From Bacilli bacterium (GTDB lineage Bacteria > Bacillota_I > Bacilli_A > RFN20 > CAG-288), in contig CAAGLY010000012.1 in NCBI GenBank assembly GCA_900770925.1, forward strand, positions 1 to 57,791: a stretch of DNA of 57,791 nt. The letters run 5' to 3'. This document shows, piece after piece, positions 40,300 through 47,997 of this stretch; the first letter of the stretch is position 1, and each line of letters begins with the position of its first letter. Under the pieces are notes generated by a model. It ran no database searches. It saw nothing but the letters and a program-made list of their open reading frames with translations, and was not told where the DNA came from. The translations under genes were made by a program, and so were the position numbers.

Positions 40300-41688
40300 A
40301 TGAGCTTCAAATTTCATCACAGGGACAGATGGACCTGTGCCAATCTTGATTTAGTCGAAGAATCCTTAGAGCAGCACCCTAAAGCGATTGTCCTACTCGG
40401 CGGTGCTTCTTCTTCCGGTAAAAGCTTTTCCGCTCTAACTTTAAAAGCTTTCCTTGAAGCCAATAATCATCATGCTGTCATCATCTCTCTCGACCAGTAT
40501 AACTTCGGTCTTTCCGGCATCATTCCAAATAAAGTAAATCTCAATCGATTTGATGGAAATCTGCCGAACAGGAAAGAAATTATTTCCCGGATCAAGACAA
40601 TTATTTTCAATGTTCCTTTCAATGAAAAATATAATCCGGAGCAGCTGGCAAAAATCAAAGAGGCGATTAAGGACCTTGTTGACCCTAATATCCTTGATGC
40701 TTTTATCCAGGGGCTTTACGACGAGTGGAAAGTTCTGAACTTCGATGAGCCGACCGTCTATGACTTAGCTTCCGCAGCTGAAGATGTTAAGGTCCTCTAT
40801 CAGGGAAAGAAAATTTCCGAAAAAAAGTATTCCAAGGTCGTTTCGGAACAGATTAAGAACGATAATGTCATTGACGGAAGTCAATACGATGTTATCTTAG
40901 TTGAAGGAATCTATGCCTTATCGAAAGGCAGGGTCAGTCATTTCAGCGGCTATGACGTCATCACCAATTTCATCGACGGAAATCCGAAATCTTTATTCCT
41001 CCGCCGTATTATCCGTGATGAGAAGTCTACCTCTGCCGGATCTGTATTTACCATTTCGATTTACTTCAAGTATATTCTTAAGTCCTATAACGAAACGATT
41101 CTTCCTTCCCGGAAGAGTGCAGATATAATCCTTGATAATGAAAGGTCGTTCAGGGAACTAAGACAAGGCAACCTTTATACAACCAAAAAGGAAATCCATA
41201 CGGATAGCCTTGATGCAGTAAAGGAAATCAGGAAACTCGGAACAGTAAGCCGTGTCTCTTTCCGGAAAGACACCTATTTCTCAGTCCCTAATGAAAGCAG
41301 GAATTCCAATAACATCCTCCGTCTCCGTTCAGTCAGCCATGATAAGGGAAAGACTTATTATCCTTCTTCCCTTGTGCATAAAGGCATACCGAAATGCCGG
41401 AAAGACGGGAAGGTCATCCGGCCGATCAACATTCTCCTGAAAGAGGGGGAGGTCAATCAGGTCTGGGCAAATGCGGATGAATGCATCCACAATTTTCTTC
41501 AGGCCGGGTTTATCATTTCTGCCGTACAGAACAAGAAAAAGATCCGCAGGGTAATAAACGGAGAGAACAGGGTCATCCGGGAAGTGGACGGACAGGGGTA
41601 TTTTGTTGAATTCCCTGATCAGTCTAAACAGGAAACCTATGATGAGATAAGCGAAATCATCAAAAAATACGAACCAAAAGATGAATAA
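40300..41688 (+). CDS. Uridine kinase-like P-loop domain fused to a CYTH domain
   Basis: The N-terminal half (1-290) is a phosphoribulokinase/uridine kinase-type P-loop protein: Walker A GGASSSGKS (34-42), ISLDQYNF (where DDYY is usual), VILVEGIYAL and FLRRIIRDE. The C-terminal half (about 310-455) looks like a CYTH/triphosphate tunnel domain: RVSFRKDTYFSVP, LRLRSVSHDKG, LLKEGEVNQVWANADE and GQGYFVEFP. The same UK-CYTH order is known from plant TTM1/TTM2, which hydrolyse pyrophosphate rather than phosphorylate uridine. So activity here is uncertain. An AGGAGGA site precedes the ATG. Third gene after DJ-1 and CvpA. Confidence 0.82.
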   Translation: MSFKFHHRDRWTCANLDLVEESLEQHPKAIVLLGGASSSGKSFSALTLKAFLEANNHHAVIISLDQYNFGLSGIIPNKVNLNRFDGNLPNRKEIISRIKTIIFNVPFNEKYNPEQLAKIKEAIKDLVDPNILDAFIQGLYDEWKVLNFDEPTVYDLASAAEDVKVLYQGKKISEKKYSKVVSEQIKNDNVIDGSQYDVILVEGIYALSKGRVSHFSGYDVITNFIDGNPKSLFLRRIIRDEKSTSAGSVFTISIYFKYILKSYNETILPSRKSADIILDNERSFRELRQGNLYTTKKEIHTDSLDAVKEIRKLGTVSRVSFRKDTYFSVPNESRNSNNILRLRSVSHDKGKTYYPSSLVHKGIPKCRKDGKVIRPINILLKEGEVNQVWANADECIHNFLQAGFIISAVQNKKKIRRVINGENRVIREVDGQGYFVEFPDQSKQETYDEISEIIKKYEPKDE

Positions 41689-41694
41689 TCATGC

Positions 41695-41730
41695 ATTTCC
41701 TGCTCAGAAAAACAGGAATGAGCAGGAAAT
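41695..41730. repeat. Perfect 12-bp inverted repeat upstream of fbaA
   Basis: ATTTCCTGCTCA (41695-41706) and TGAGCAGGAAAT (41719-41730) form a perfect stem with a 12-nt loop. No T-run follows on either strand, so it is not an ordinary terminator. It lies just after the UK-CYTH stop and 34 bp before the fbaA -35. Confidence 0.75.
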
Positions 41731-41763
41731 ACGCAAGTGCAAATAAATTTTTATCATATCCAT

Positions 41764-41791
41764 TGTTTTAGAAGAAAAAAGAAACTAGAAT
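41764..41791 (+). promoter_or_regulatory. Promoter of fbaA
   Basis: TTGTTT (41764-41769), 16-bp spacer, TAGAAT (41786-41791). The short leader includes GAGGT before the ATG. Confidence 0.55.
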
Positions 41792-41817
41792 AATTTTGCG
41801 AAAGCGAGGTTACACAA

Positions 41818-42702
41818 ATGATTGTTAATGCTACACGTAGGCTCAAGGCTGCCAAAGCCGGCCATTATGCTGTCGGTCACTTCAACACCAACAACTTAGA
41901 ATGGACAAAAGCGATTCTCTTAACCGCACAGAAGCTTAATTCTCCGGTTATCATTGCTTCTTCCATGGGTGCTGCCAAGTACATGGGCGGCTATAAGGTC
42001 GTTGCCAATCTTGTCCGTACTTTAGACAAGGAATTAGGCATCACTGTTCCGGTTGCCATCCATCTTGACCACGGAAACTATGAAGCTGCCAAGGCCTGTG
42101 TTGCTGCCGGATATTCTTCCATCAGGTTCGATGGTTCTTCTCTTCCGTTTGAAGAGAACGTTGCCAAGACTAAGGAATTAGTCAATCTCGCCCATGATAA
42201 CGGCTTATCCATTGAAGCCGAAGTCGGTGCAATCGGCGGAACCGAAGATGGTATCACTGCAGATGGCGAAGTCGCTGATCCGGAAGAGTGCAAGAAGATT
42301 GTTGCCCTCGGTATCGATTTCTTAGCTGCCGGTATCGGAAACATCCACGGCATCTATCCGGAGAACTGGAAGGGTCTCCATTTCGATGTTCTCAATGAGA
42401 TCAACAAGGCCACTGGAAACATTCCGCTCGTCTTACATGGCGGAACCGGTATCCCGGATGATCAGATTAAACGTGCAATCAGCGAAGGCATCTCCAAGAT
42501 CAACGTCAACACCGATTGCCAGCTCGTCTTTGCTCAGGCCACCATGGATTACTGCGCTGCCGGCAAAGCCACTCCGGATTCTACTAACCTTGAAAAAGGT
42601 TATGATCCGCGTAAGCTTCTCAAGCCTGGCTACGAAGCTATCTGCGCCAAAGTTGAAGAGAAGATCAAGCTCTTCGGTTCTGAAGGCAAAGCTAACTACT
42701 AA
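41818..42702 (+). CDS. fbaA: Fructose-bisphosphate aldolase, class II
   Basis: Zn-dependent glycolytic/gluconeogenic aldolase. The 294-aa protein has the zinc ligands in IHLDHG, SIEAEVGAIGGTEDG, GIGNIHGIY and VLHGGTG, plus KINVNTD for phosphate binding. Codon choice is biased, in the style of gpmA, which implies high expression. A promoter at 41764 and a terminator at 42723 make it monocistronic, with the perfect inverted repeat upstream as a possible control element. Confidence 0.97.
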   Translation: MIVNATRRLKAAKAGHYAVGHFNTNNLEWTKAILLTAQKLNSPVIIASSMGAAKYMGGYKVVANLVRTLDKELGITVPVAIHLDHGNYEAAKACVAAGYSSIRFDGSSLPFEENVAKTKELVNLAHDNGLSIEAEVGAIGGTEDGITADGEVADPEECKKIVALGIDFLAAGIGNIHGIYPENWKGLHFDVLNEINKATGNIPLVLHGGTGIPDDQIKRAISEGISKINVNTDCQLVFAQATMDYCAAGKATPDSTNLEKGYDPRKLLKPGYEAICAKVEEKIKLFGSEGKANY

Positions 42703-42722
42703 TCCGTTTCTATCGAATTCAT

Positions 42723-42752
42723 GAGGATGGCATCGCCCATCCTCTTTTTTTG
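42723..42752 (+). terminator. Terminator of fbaA
   Basis: GAGGATGG/CCATCCTC stem (42723-42730 with 42737-42744), 6-nt loop, then TTTTTTTG. Confidence 0.9.
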
Positions 42753-42818
42753 TGTTAATTAATTCTTGGCAGAAAAGAGAGCTTCCTTTTTTTCATTTCC
42801 TGTATTATCTTTATAAAT

Positions 42819-43820
42819 ATGAACATTGAAGAAAGGCTTGCCCACTATCAGCCAACCCCGCCCTCATATCTCAGTGACTTCCTTTCCGCCAAGGAGAGGA
42901 AAAGACTAGATAAAGTCAACAGGCATTGCGGAAGGGAATATACCTCTTTTCCTTTTTTTAAAGGACTAAGTCATTACTCAAGACTTGCTCACTCTATCGG
43001 AGTCAGCTTTCTTCTTAGCCGCTATTGCAACGATCCGAAAGTGATACTGAGCGGATTATTCCATGATATTGCCACCCCCGCCTTTGCCCATGTGATTGAT
43101 TTCCTTCTGGGCGACCATAGGAAACAGGAAGCAACGGAATCAAAGACTGGGGTAATAATTCAAACCAGTTCAGGGATTCAAGCCGGACTTAGAAAGTTCG
43201 GTCTTAAAACAGAAGATGTCTCAGATTACCACCTTTATCCTTTAGCCGATAATGACTCTCCTAGATTATCGGCAGACCGTCTTGAATATACTCTTTCTAA
43301 TAGGATTAACTTTAACTTTGGAACATTAAATGATTTAGATAATATCCTTTCGGATTTAGTAATCCTTAAAAACGAGGATGGAATCATAGAAATGGGTTTT
43401 ATGTCAAAAAAGACCGCCTCTTTCTTATCTCAGATCTCTCTTAAAAACGGGCATGTCTACACCTGTGATGAGGACCGTTACGGAAGGGAATATCTCGCCC
43501 ATGTTATCCGCTTTGCCATAAAGGAGAATGTCCTTTCTATGGCTGACCTTTATAAGACTGAGCCCGAAGTCATCGATAAAAGGAGGAATCATCCTCTCAC
43601 AAGAGAAAAATATCGTTCCTTTACTAGGCTGAATAAGGTCAGTAAGGGAAAAGAGGAGGAGCCTTTCTCTTATAAGATTCCGGCTAAGAAAAGATTTATT
43701 GACCCTTATGTATTAAATGTCGGGCGTGTTTCTTCTTTTAATCCAGAACTAAAAAAAGAAAGGGATGAATTCAAGTCCCTTTCCTTTGACTATTATCTAG
43801 TTAACGATAATTCCTTCTGA
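42819..43820 (+). CDS. HD-domain phosphohydrolase (dNTPase-like)
   Basis: 333 aa with an HD superfamily metal site: SRLAHSIGV (first His, about 58), GLFHDIATPAFAHV (HD pair, about 82-83) and a distal Asp in SADRLEYTL. The signature HVIDFLLGDHRKQEATE resembles SAMHD1/dGTPase relatives, so a nucleotide triphosphohydrolase is likely, with substrate unknown. No Shine-Dalgarno site precedes ATG 42819, but TATTAT (42803-42808) is 10 nt upstream, which fits near-leaderless initiation. It converges on the deoxynucleoside kinase gene with a 28-bp 3' overlap. Confidence 0.85.
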   Translation: MNIEERLAHYQPTPPSYLSDFLSAKERKRLDKVNRHCGREYTSFPFFKGLSHYSRLAHSIGVSFLLSRYCNDPKVILSGLFHDIATPAFAHVIDFLLGDHRKQEATESKTGVIIQTSSGIQAGLRKFGLKTEDVSDYHLYPLADNDSPRLSADRLEYTLSNRINFNFGTLNDLDNILSDLVILKNEDGIIEMGFMSKKTASFLSQISLKNGHVYTCDEDRYGREYLAHVIRFAIKENVLSMADLYKTEPEVIDKRRNHPLTREKYRSFTRLNKVSKGKEEEPFSYKIPAKKRFIDPYVLNVGRVSSFNPELKKERDEFKSLSFDYYLVNDNSF

Positions 43821-44449
43821 TAATTCTTGATTTCATCAAGGAGCCATTTACGATCATCGGAATTAAGAAGGATATCCTTTTTATCTACATCGATATCAAT
43901 GATTGGTGAAGCACTATACGATTCCTTAATCCAGCTATCGTAGTCTTTCCAGAGGAAATGATAGTAATTGACTAGTTCCGGTTCGATTTCAAAGGCGCGT
44001 CCTCTTTCCTTGATCCGCTTCAGACAGGTGTCAAAGCTTCCATGAAGATAAACCCTAACATCCGGAGATTTCTTTGGCAGCTTTTCAAGGACATTCCTCC
44101 TCTCGTCTAGGATACCCTCATAGATTTCGATTTCCCTGTCCGAGATGTTGCCTAAGTCATGGTTTTTCTTTGCGAAGTAGTAATCTTCATAGATAGAACG
44201 GTCTAATACGGCATTATTGTTCTCTAAGGCATCCACAATCGAGTGGAAGCGGGTCTTTAAAAAGTTCAGCTGTAGCAGAAAAGGATACCGGAATTTTTCT
44301 TTTTCTTCTTTCGTTGCCGAATAGAAAAGAGGCAGAATCTTGTTATCCTCTACCGGTTCATAATAAACGGGGATATTCCTCTCCTCAGAAATTATCTTTG
44401 AAGTTGTCGTCTTCCCTAAACCAATCCTTCCCCCAATTATAATCACCAC
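43793..44449 (-). CDS. Deoxynucleoside kinase
   Basis: Salvage kinase of the dCK/dGK family, 218 aa. P-loop GGRIGLGKTTT (residues 6-16), a YYEPVEDN substrate segment and LDRSIYEDYYFAKK with the DRS motif (Asp as catalytic base, Arg). A lid arginine region RIKERGRAFE follows. It starts at GTG 44449 after AAAGGGGA. It would phosphorylate deoxynucleosides that the convergent HD hydrolase might generate from dNTPs, so the pair could form a turnover cycle (inferred). Antisense overlap of the two 3' ends is 28 bp. Confidence 0.92.
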   Translation of the reverse strand: MVIIIGGRIGLGKTTTSKIISEERNIPVYYEPVEDNKILPLFYSATKEEKEKFRYPFLLQLNFLKTRFHSIVDALENNNAVLDRSIYEDYYFAKKNHDLGNISDREIEIYEGILDERRNVLEKLPKKSPDVRVYLHGSFDTCLKRIKERGRAFEIEPELVNYYHFLWKDYDSWIKESYSASPIIDIDVDKKDILLNSDDRKWLLDEIKNYQKELSLTR

Positions 44450-44461
44450 GGATTTCCCCTT

Positions 44462-44498
44462 TCCTAAAAAGCCAACAACACAAAAGATGCTGTTGGCT
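44462..44498 (-). terminator. Terminator of the gene at 44526
   Basis: AGCCAACA/TGTTGGCT stem (44470-44477 with 44491-44498), with a minus-strand TTTTTAGG exit. Confidence 0.78.
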
Positions 44499-44525
44499 GG
44501 TTCATTATGAATCTAAATTTACAGA

Positions 44526-44993
44526 CTACTTGGCTTCGGCGTAGATGACGACCCAACGGTTATCGTTCTGTCCGTTGGCATTGTCATAGATGCGAAGATA
44601 GATGTTGTAGGCCTTGCTCGGATCACCGACAAAGGACCTGACGGTCTTGTGATTGACATAAACAAAGGTACGTTTTTCTTCTTCGTTATAGACAGAGAGA
44701 GCGTTCTCGGACTTGAAGAGCTTGCTGGCGATTCCTTCAAGGGTATAACCATGATTATAATCGGCTAATTCCGGAACATGGAGCTTTAAATCCGTTCCGA
44801 AGACAAATTCGATTTCACCATTATGGAGCTTGCCTGAATACCTATATTCCTTGACACCATAATAAGAATTCGGATTGGTTTTCCTTTCGACTAATTCGCC
44901 GAAGCCTTTCTGATTAATAAAGACTCCCTGCGGATGGTTAACATAATTGATTTTTTTGATATGCTGACGATTGCGTTTTGTCGGACGTGCCAT
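44526..44993 (-). CDS. Hypothetical protein
   Basis: 155 aa, no family recognised. The N-terminus is basic (MARPTKRNRQHIKK) and looks like a nucleic-acid-binding tail. The body is beta-rich and aromatic (YYGVKEYRYSGKLHNGEIEFVFG, YNIYLRIYDNANGQNDNRWVVIYAEAK). There are no membrane segments and no cysteines. An AGGAGG site precedes ATG 44993 at good spacing, and a terminator lies just downstream, so it is expressed as a single gene. A cytoplasmic nucleic-acid-binding or structural role is speculative. Confidence 0.82.
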   Translation of the reverse strand: MARPTKRNRQHIKKINYVNHPQGVFINQKGFGELVERKTNPNSYYGVKEYRYSGKLHNGEIEFVFGTDLKLHVPELADYNHGYTLEGIASKLFKSENALSVYNEEEKRTFVYVNHKTVRSFVGDPSKAYNIYLRIYDNANGQNDNRWVVIYAEAK

Positions 44994-45123
44994 ATTTAAT
45001 TTCCTCCTAATTGTTTCTTTCCTTATATTCTAAGGTGCGACTTTATTATAGTCCACTAAAAATAAATATTCGTTCGAAACTGCAAGAAAAGCATAGAAAG
45101 CGCTTATTCCTTGCTATCCTTAG

Positions 45124-46296
45124 TTATTTCTGCTGTATATATCCAGCCTTTTCTAGCTTGGTTAATGTTACAGGCACAACAGCGGAATAAGTGAAATCAT
45201 ACTTTGTATTCCTACCAGTAAGCGTGATGTCTGCTTTTTCAAGCGGAATCTGATCTAACCTGTTCTTCCTAGTTGTTTTTTCATCCGATTCAGGCAGGCT
45301 ATCGACAATTAACTTCCTGGCCTTCTTAGAATAGACCATCTTCCTGCTCCCGGAACAGGAGAAAGAAGTAATTCGGGTTGAAGTATATTTCCTATTCAGA
45401 CTGATATTCCTGTTATCAAAGATAGTCGTGAGATTATGCCGGTCGAGGTCCGTGCTATCGAAGGTGTAGGACATAGAGTAACCATCTCCCTCTTTGCTAT
45501 AGGTGATATCTTTGCTTAAAGAGTTCTCCGTGCTGGTCAGGTCTGCTTCAATCTGTTCGCGGGTCTGCTTTTCTGTCGTGCTGCCCGTATTCTCTCCGAT
45601 GGGCCTTTTTCTTTTCGGAGTAAAGAAATTAATATCCGTATAGTTTTTAATCAGAGATGTTAATCCGCTCCTATCAAGATAGGCAACACCATCATCAAGA
45701 TAAGCATTCCTGCCTACTTCGCCATGGAAATCCTCTTTTTTTGTCGGTCCAGAAGAAGCAGTACCTTTCTTTGTTTCCGTAATAGAGACCTCTGTAATAT
45801 CAAAATAACCGGAATTCAAAGAACTTGCTTTGACCTTCTTCCTGTCCGTCTCTTGAAGATTAATGACACGGGTATCGGTGTTGCCGTCCTTCCTATCTGC
45901 TTTTCCTTTCAGATTAATTGTTGTTGAATCCGCCTGACTAGAGGAGGAGTCATTGGTATCATCTGTTTCAGCAGACGTTGAAGACCTTGTCAGGTCAAAC
46001 ACAGAATGGAACGTGCTGCCTGAAGAGATGACTTTTAGCTGGCTGATGTCCTGCCTTGAATACCTACAGTCAATTAAGGCTTCCCGCGCTTCGTCTTTCT
46101 TTTCCGGGTTAGCAGACAAAGAAACGGAATCTTCTTTGCTCTTGCTTACCGATACACCAGGATCGATAGAAGGGAGATTCCTAGAATGCTTATTTCCTCC
46201 CGCACTCGACTTTGAAGACGTTTCGTCGCAGGCAGTCAATAGTGCAAAAGGAGCACAGACAAGTGCGAATAGCAAGGCTTTGTTTTTTGCTTTCAT
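45124..46296 (-). CDS. Lipoprotein of unknown function
   Basis: 390 aa with a type II signal peptide ending LLTAC (lipidated Cys23), a low-complexity Ser/Asn/Lys linker (SSKSSAGGNK) and a Ser/Asp-rich stretch (about 108-125, DTNDSSSSQADS). The rest is beta-prone with repeated Thr/Ser and Asp. No domain is recognised. It may be a surface-exposed, variable lipoprotein, given the compositional bias. AAGGAGG lies just before the ATG. The gene is divergent from the PAP2 gene, and the short AT-rich gap between them (46297-46377) should hold both promoters. Confidence 0.8.
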   Translation of the reverse strand: MKAKNKALLFALVCAPFALLTACDETSSKSSAGGNKHSRNLPSIDPGVSVSKSKEDSVSLSANPEKKDEAREALIDCRYSRQDISQLKVISSGSTFHSVFDLTRSSTSAETDDTNDSSSSQADSTTINLKGKADRKDGNTDTRVINLQETDRKKVKASSLNSGYFDITEVSITETKKGTASSGPTKKEDFHGEVGRNAYLDDGVAYLDRSGLTSLIKNYTDINFFTPKRKRPIGENTGSTTEKQTREQIEADLTSTENSLSKDITYSKEGDGYSMSYTFDSTDLDRHNLTTIFDNRNISLNRKYTSTRITSFSCSGSRKMVYSKKARKLIVDSLPESDEKTTRKNRLDQIPLEKADITLTGRNTKYDFTYSAVVPVTLTKLEKAGYIQQK

Positions 46297-46377
46297 GAGA
46301 TAACCTCCTTTGAGAAAAAGGATTCAGTATTGATTAAATATGATATTATCATAAATATCCATTTCGGGGGATTAATT

Positions 46378-47286
46378 ATGAAAAAAAGCAGGTATCAAAT
46401 AAAATATCTCGATTTAATCATTGTCGCTGCTATCTGTGTACTCGGCATCATCTTCGGAAGCGTGTTTGATCTGAAAATCGCTCAGAAAGTCTATAATCCG
46501 GATTCTGGATATGGTGCTTTTTTCGAAACGTTCGGAGAGAGTATTGCCTATGCAAGGATTCCTCTCGGAGGCACGTTGATTTTCAAGGGTGCTTATAAAA
46601 ACAAAACCCTCTGGAAAAAGATTGTCGGTTATGCTGTCTTTGTCTTATCTCTTCTTGCCTGTATCTATTTTCTAGCCGACTCTTTTACTTTTGCCCATAA
46701 CGATTACGGAAGGCGTAGGGAAACTGTTCCTTCCTATTTAATGGCTGCTAGGATTACCCTTGCTTTTACTTCGCTATTCTTCGCTATTTTAAGCGAAGAC
46801 AACTCTTCTTATCTGATTCAGATAGGTGCTATCATGCTCGTTGCTAGGCTTGGGCAGTTCGTTGTTAGGAAAGGACTTAAGATCCTTAACGCACGTCCTC
46901 GGTACCGGTTTATTGTTGATCCTTTGCTCAATACTGATGGGATTGCTTTCCGCTCTTGGTGGCAGTTCCGTTTCCAGGGCTTCTCAATTCCGGATTCCTT
47001 TAAATCCTGGCCGAGCGGTCACACTGCTACTGCAGCCCAACTTCTCCTTCTTCCCCTTATTCATCCGGCCTTGAAGTGGCAAAGGAAGAAAGGACGGGAT
47101 GTTCTTTTCTTTGTCAGCCTGGCTATCGCTCTGATTATCGCCTTCTCACGCAGGGTATATGGTGCACACTTCCTCTCTGACGTCTCTTTCGGTCTGTTTG
47201 TCGGCGCTTTTTGTGCTTATCTTGTCTGCCAGGTAAGGTTCCTTCTTTTCGGAAAGAAAAAGGCGATTGAGGAACAGAAAGCATGA
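46378..47286 (+). CDS. PAP2-family membrane phosphatase
   Basis: 302 aa with five to six membrane segments. The three phosphatase motifs are intact: LKILNARPR (KxxxxxxRP-type), SWPSGHTATA (PSGH) and SRRVYGAHFLSD (SRxxxxxHxxxD). It probably dephosphorylates undecaprenyl pyrophosphate or phosphatidylglycerol phosphate at the membrane face. Start ATG 46378 is chosen for the GGGGGA site 6 bp upstream and the MKKSRYQIKYLDL opening. An upstream in-frame ATG at 46330 lies in the promoter region. It overlaps the Nudix gene by ATGA. Confidence 0.9.
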   Translation: MKKSRYQIKYLDLIIVAAICVLGIIFGSVFDLKIAQKVYNPDSGYGAFFETFGESIAYARIPLGGTLIFKGAYKNKTLWKKIVGYAVFVLSLLACIYFLADSFTFAHNDYGRRRETVPSYLMAARITLAFTSLFFAILSEDNSSYLIQIGAIMLVARLGQFVVRKGLKILNARPRYRFIVDPLLNTDGIAFRSWWQFRFQGFSIPDSFKSWPSGHTATAAQLLLLPLIHPALKWQRKKGRDVLFFVSLAIALIIAFSRRVYGAHFLSDVSFGLFVGAFCAYLVCQVRFLLFGKKKAIEEQKA

Positions 47287-47900
47287 AATGGAAACTTGTC
47301 TCTGTCACACAGGAGACAGACCATCCTTTTCTGAACTTCTTTATCCTTCATTATGATGTAGAGAAAGAAGATGGCTTCCATCCTTACGATTACTATGTTT
47401 CTTCCCGGCACAGCAAAGAAAAACTATTAAGCCTTACACAGAACTTTGTCAGACCAGATGGAGTTCTGATTCTCCTTTATTCCTTTAATAAACAAGAAAA
47501 TGAATATTATCTCCTTCTTGAAAAGCAGTTCCGCCCAGCTGTCGGCTCTTATCTTTTTTCTATTCCGGCAGGACTAGTCGACGAAAGCGATAGTTCTATC
47601 GAAAATGCCGCAATCCGGGAAAGCAAAGAAGAGACTGGTGCAGTTGTCGATCATGTCCAGCTTCTTATTCCGCCTTCCCCTTCTTCGACTGGGCTCAGTG
47701 ATGAAACAGTTGCCCTAGTCAAAGGAGAAATCGTGTCCTTTGACCAGTGCAAAAGAGAACCGTTTGAGGATATTGGATTCAGCTTCCTTCCTTTAAACAA
47801 AGTTAAGGAAAGGCTTAATAAGCCAGATGAATTCCGCTTTTCGTTCAACGGACGCATCAGTCTGATGCTTTTAATCAGTCAGCTAGAAGCCAAAAAGTAA
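47283..47900 (+). CDS. Nudix hydrolase, ADP-ribose pyrophosphatase-like
   Basis: 205 aa. The Nudix box is GLVDESDSSIENAAIRESKEETGA, one residue longer than the usual spacing between Gly and the REx(2)EE helix, with Asp/Ser where the first Glu is common. The catalytic RESKEE core is intact. FEDIGFSFLPLNKV and a C-terminal helix fit the ADPRase group. Typical substrates are ADP-ribose or similar nucleoside diphosphate linkages. Translationally coupled to PAP2 (4-bp overlap). The unusual Nudix spacing leaves substrate open. Confidence 0.85.
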   Translation: MKWKLVSVTQETDHPFLNFFILHYDVEKEDGFHPYDYYVSSRHSKEKLLSLTQNFVRPDGVLILLYSFNKQENEYYLLLEKQFRPAVGSYLFSIPAGLVDESDSSIENAAIRESKEETGAVVDHVQLLIPPSPSSTGLSDETVALVKGEIVSFDQCKREPFEDIGFSFLPLNKVKERLNKPDEFRFSFNGRISLMLLISQLEAKK

Positions 47901-47938
47901 ATTTTTCTTCTTTTTTCTTTACTCTCCTTTTTTCGTGC

Positions 47939-47970
47939 TAAAATCTATAAGTAATGAATGGTCTTCATTA
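47939..47970 (+). promoter_or_regulatory. purA promoter -10 and start-site palindrome
   Basis: TAAAAT (47939-47944) is followed at the predicted start by TAATGAA-TGGTC-TTCATTA (47952-47958 with 47964-47970), a perfect 7-bp inverted repeat. It could be an operator or a 5' stem-loop in the purA leader. The ribosome-binding site AGGAG follows. Confidence 0.45.
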
Positions 47971-47997
47971 CAGATTAAAAATAGGAGAATTTTTAAA

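Noticed and set aside
46330..46377. Earlier start for the PAP2 gene at 46330.
   Set aside because: The extra 16 residues cover AT-rich promoter-like DNA, and the GGGGGA site fits ATG 46378.
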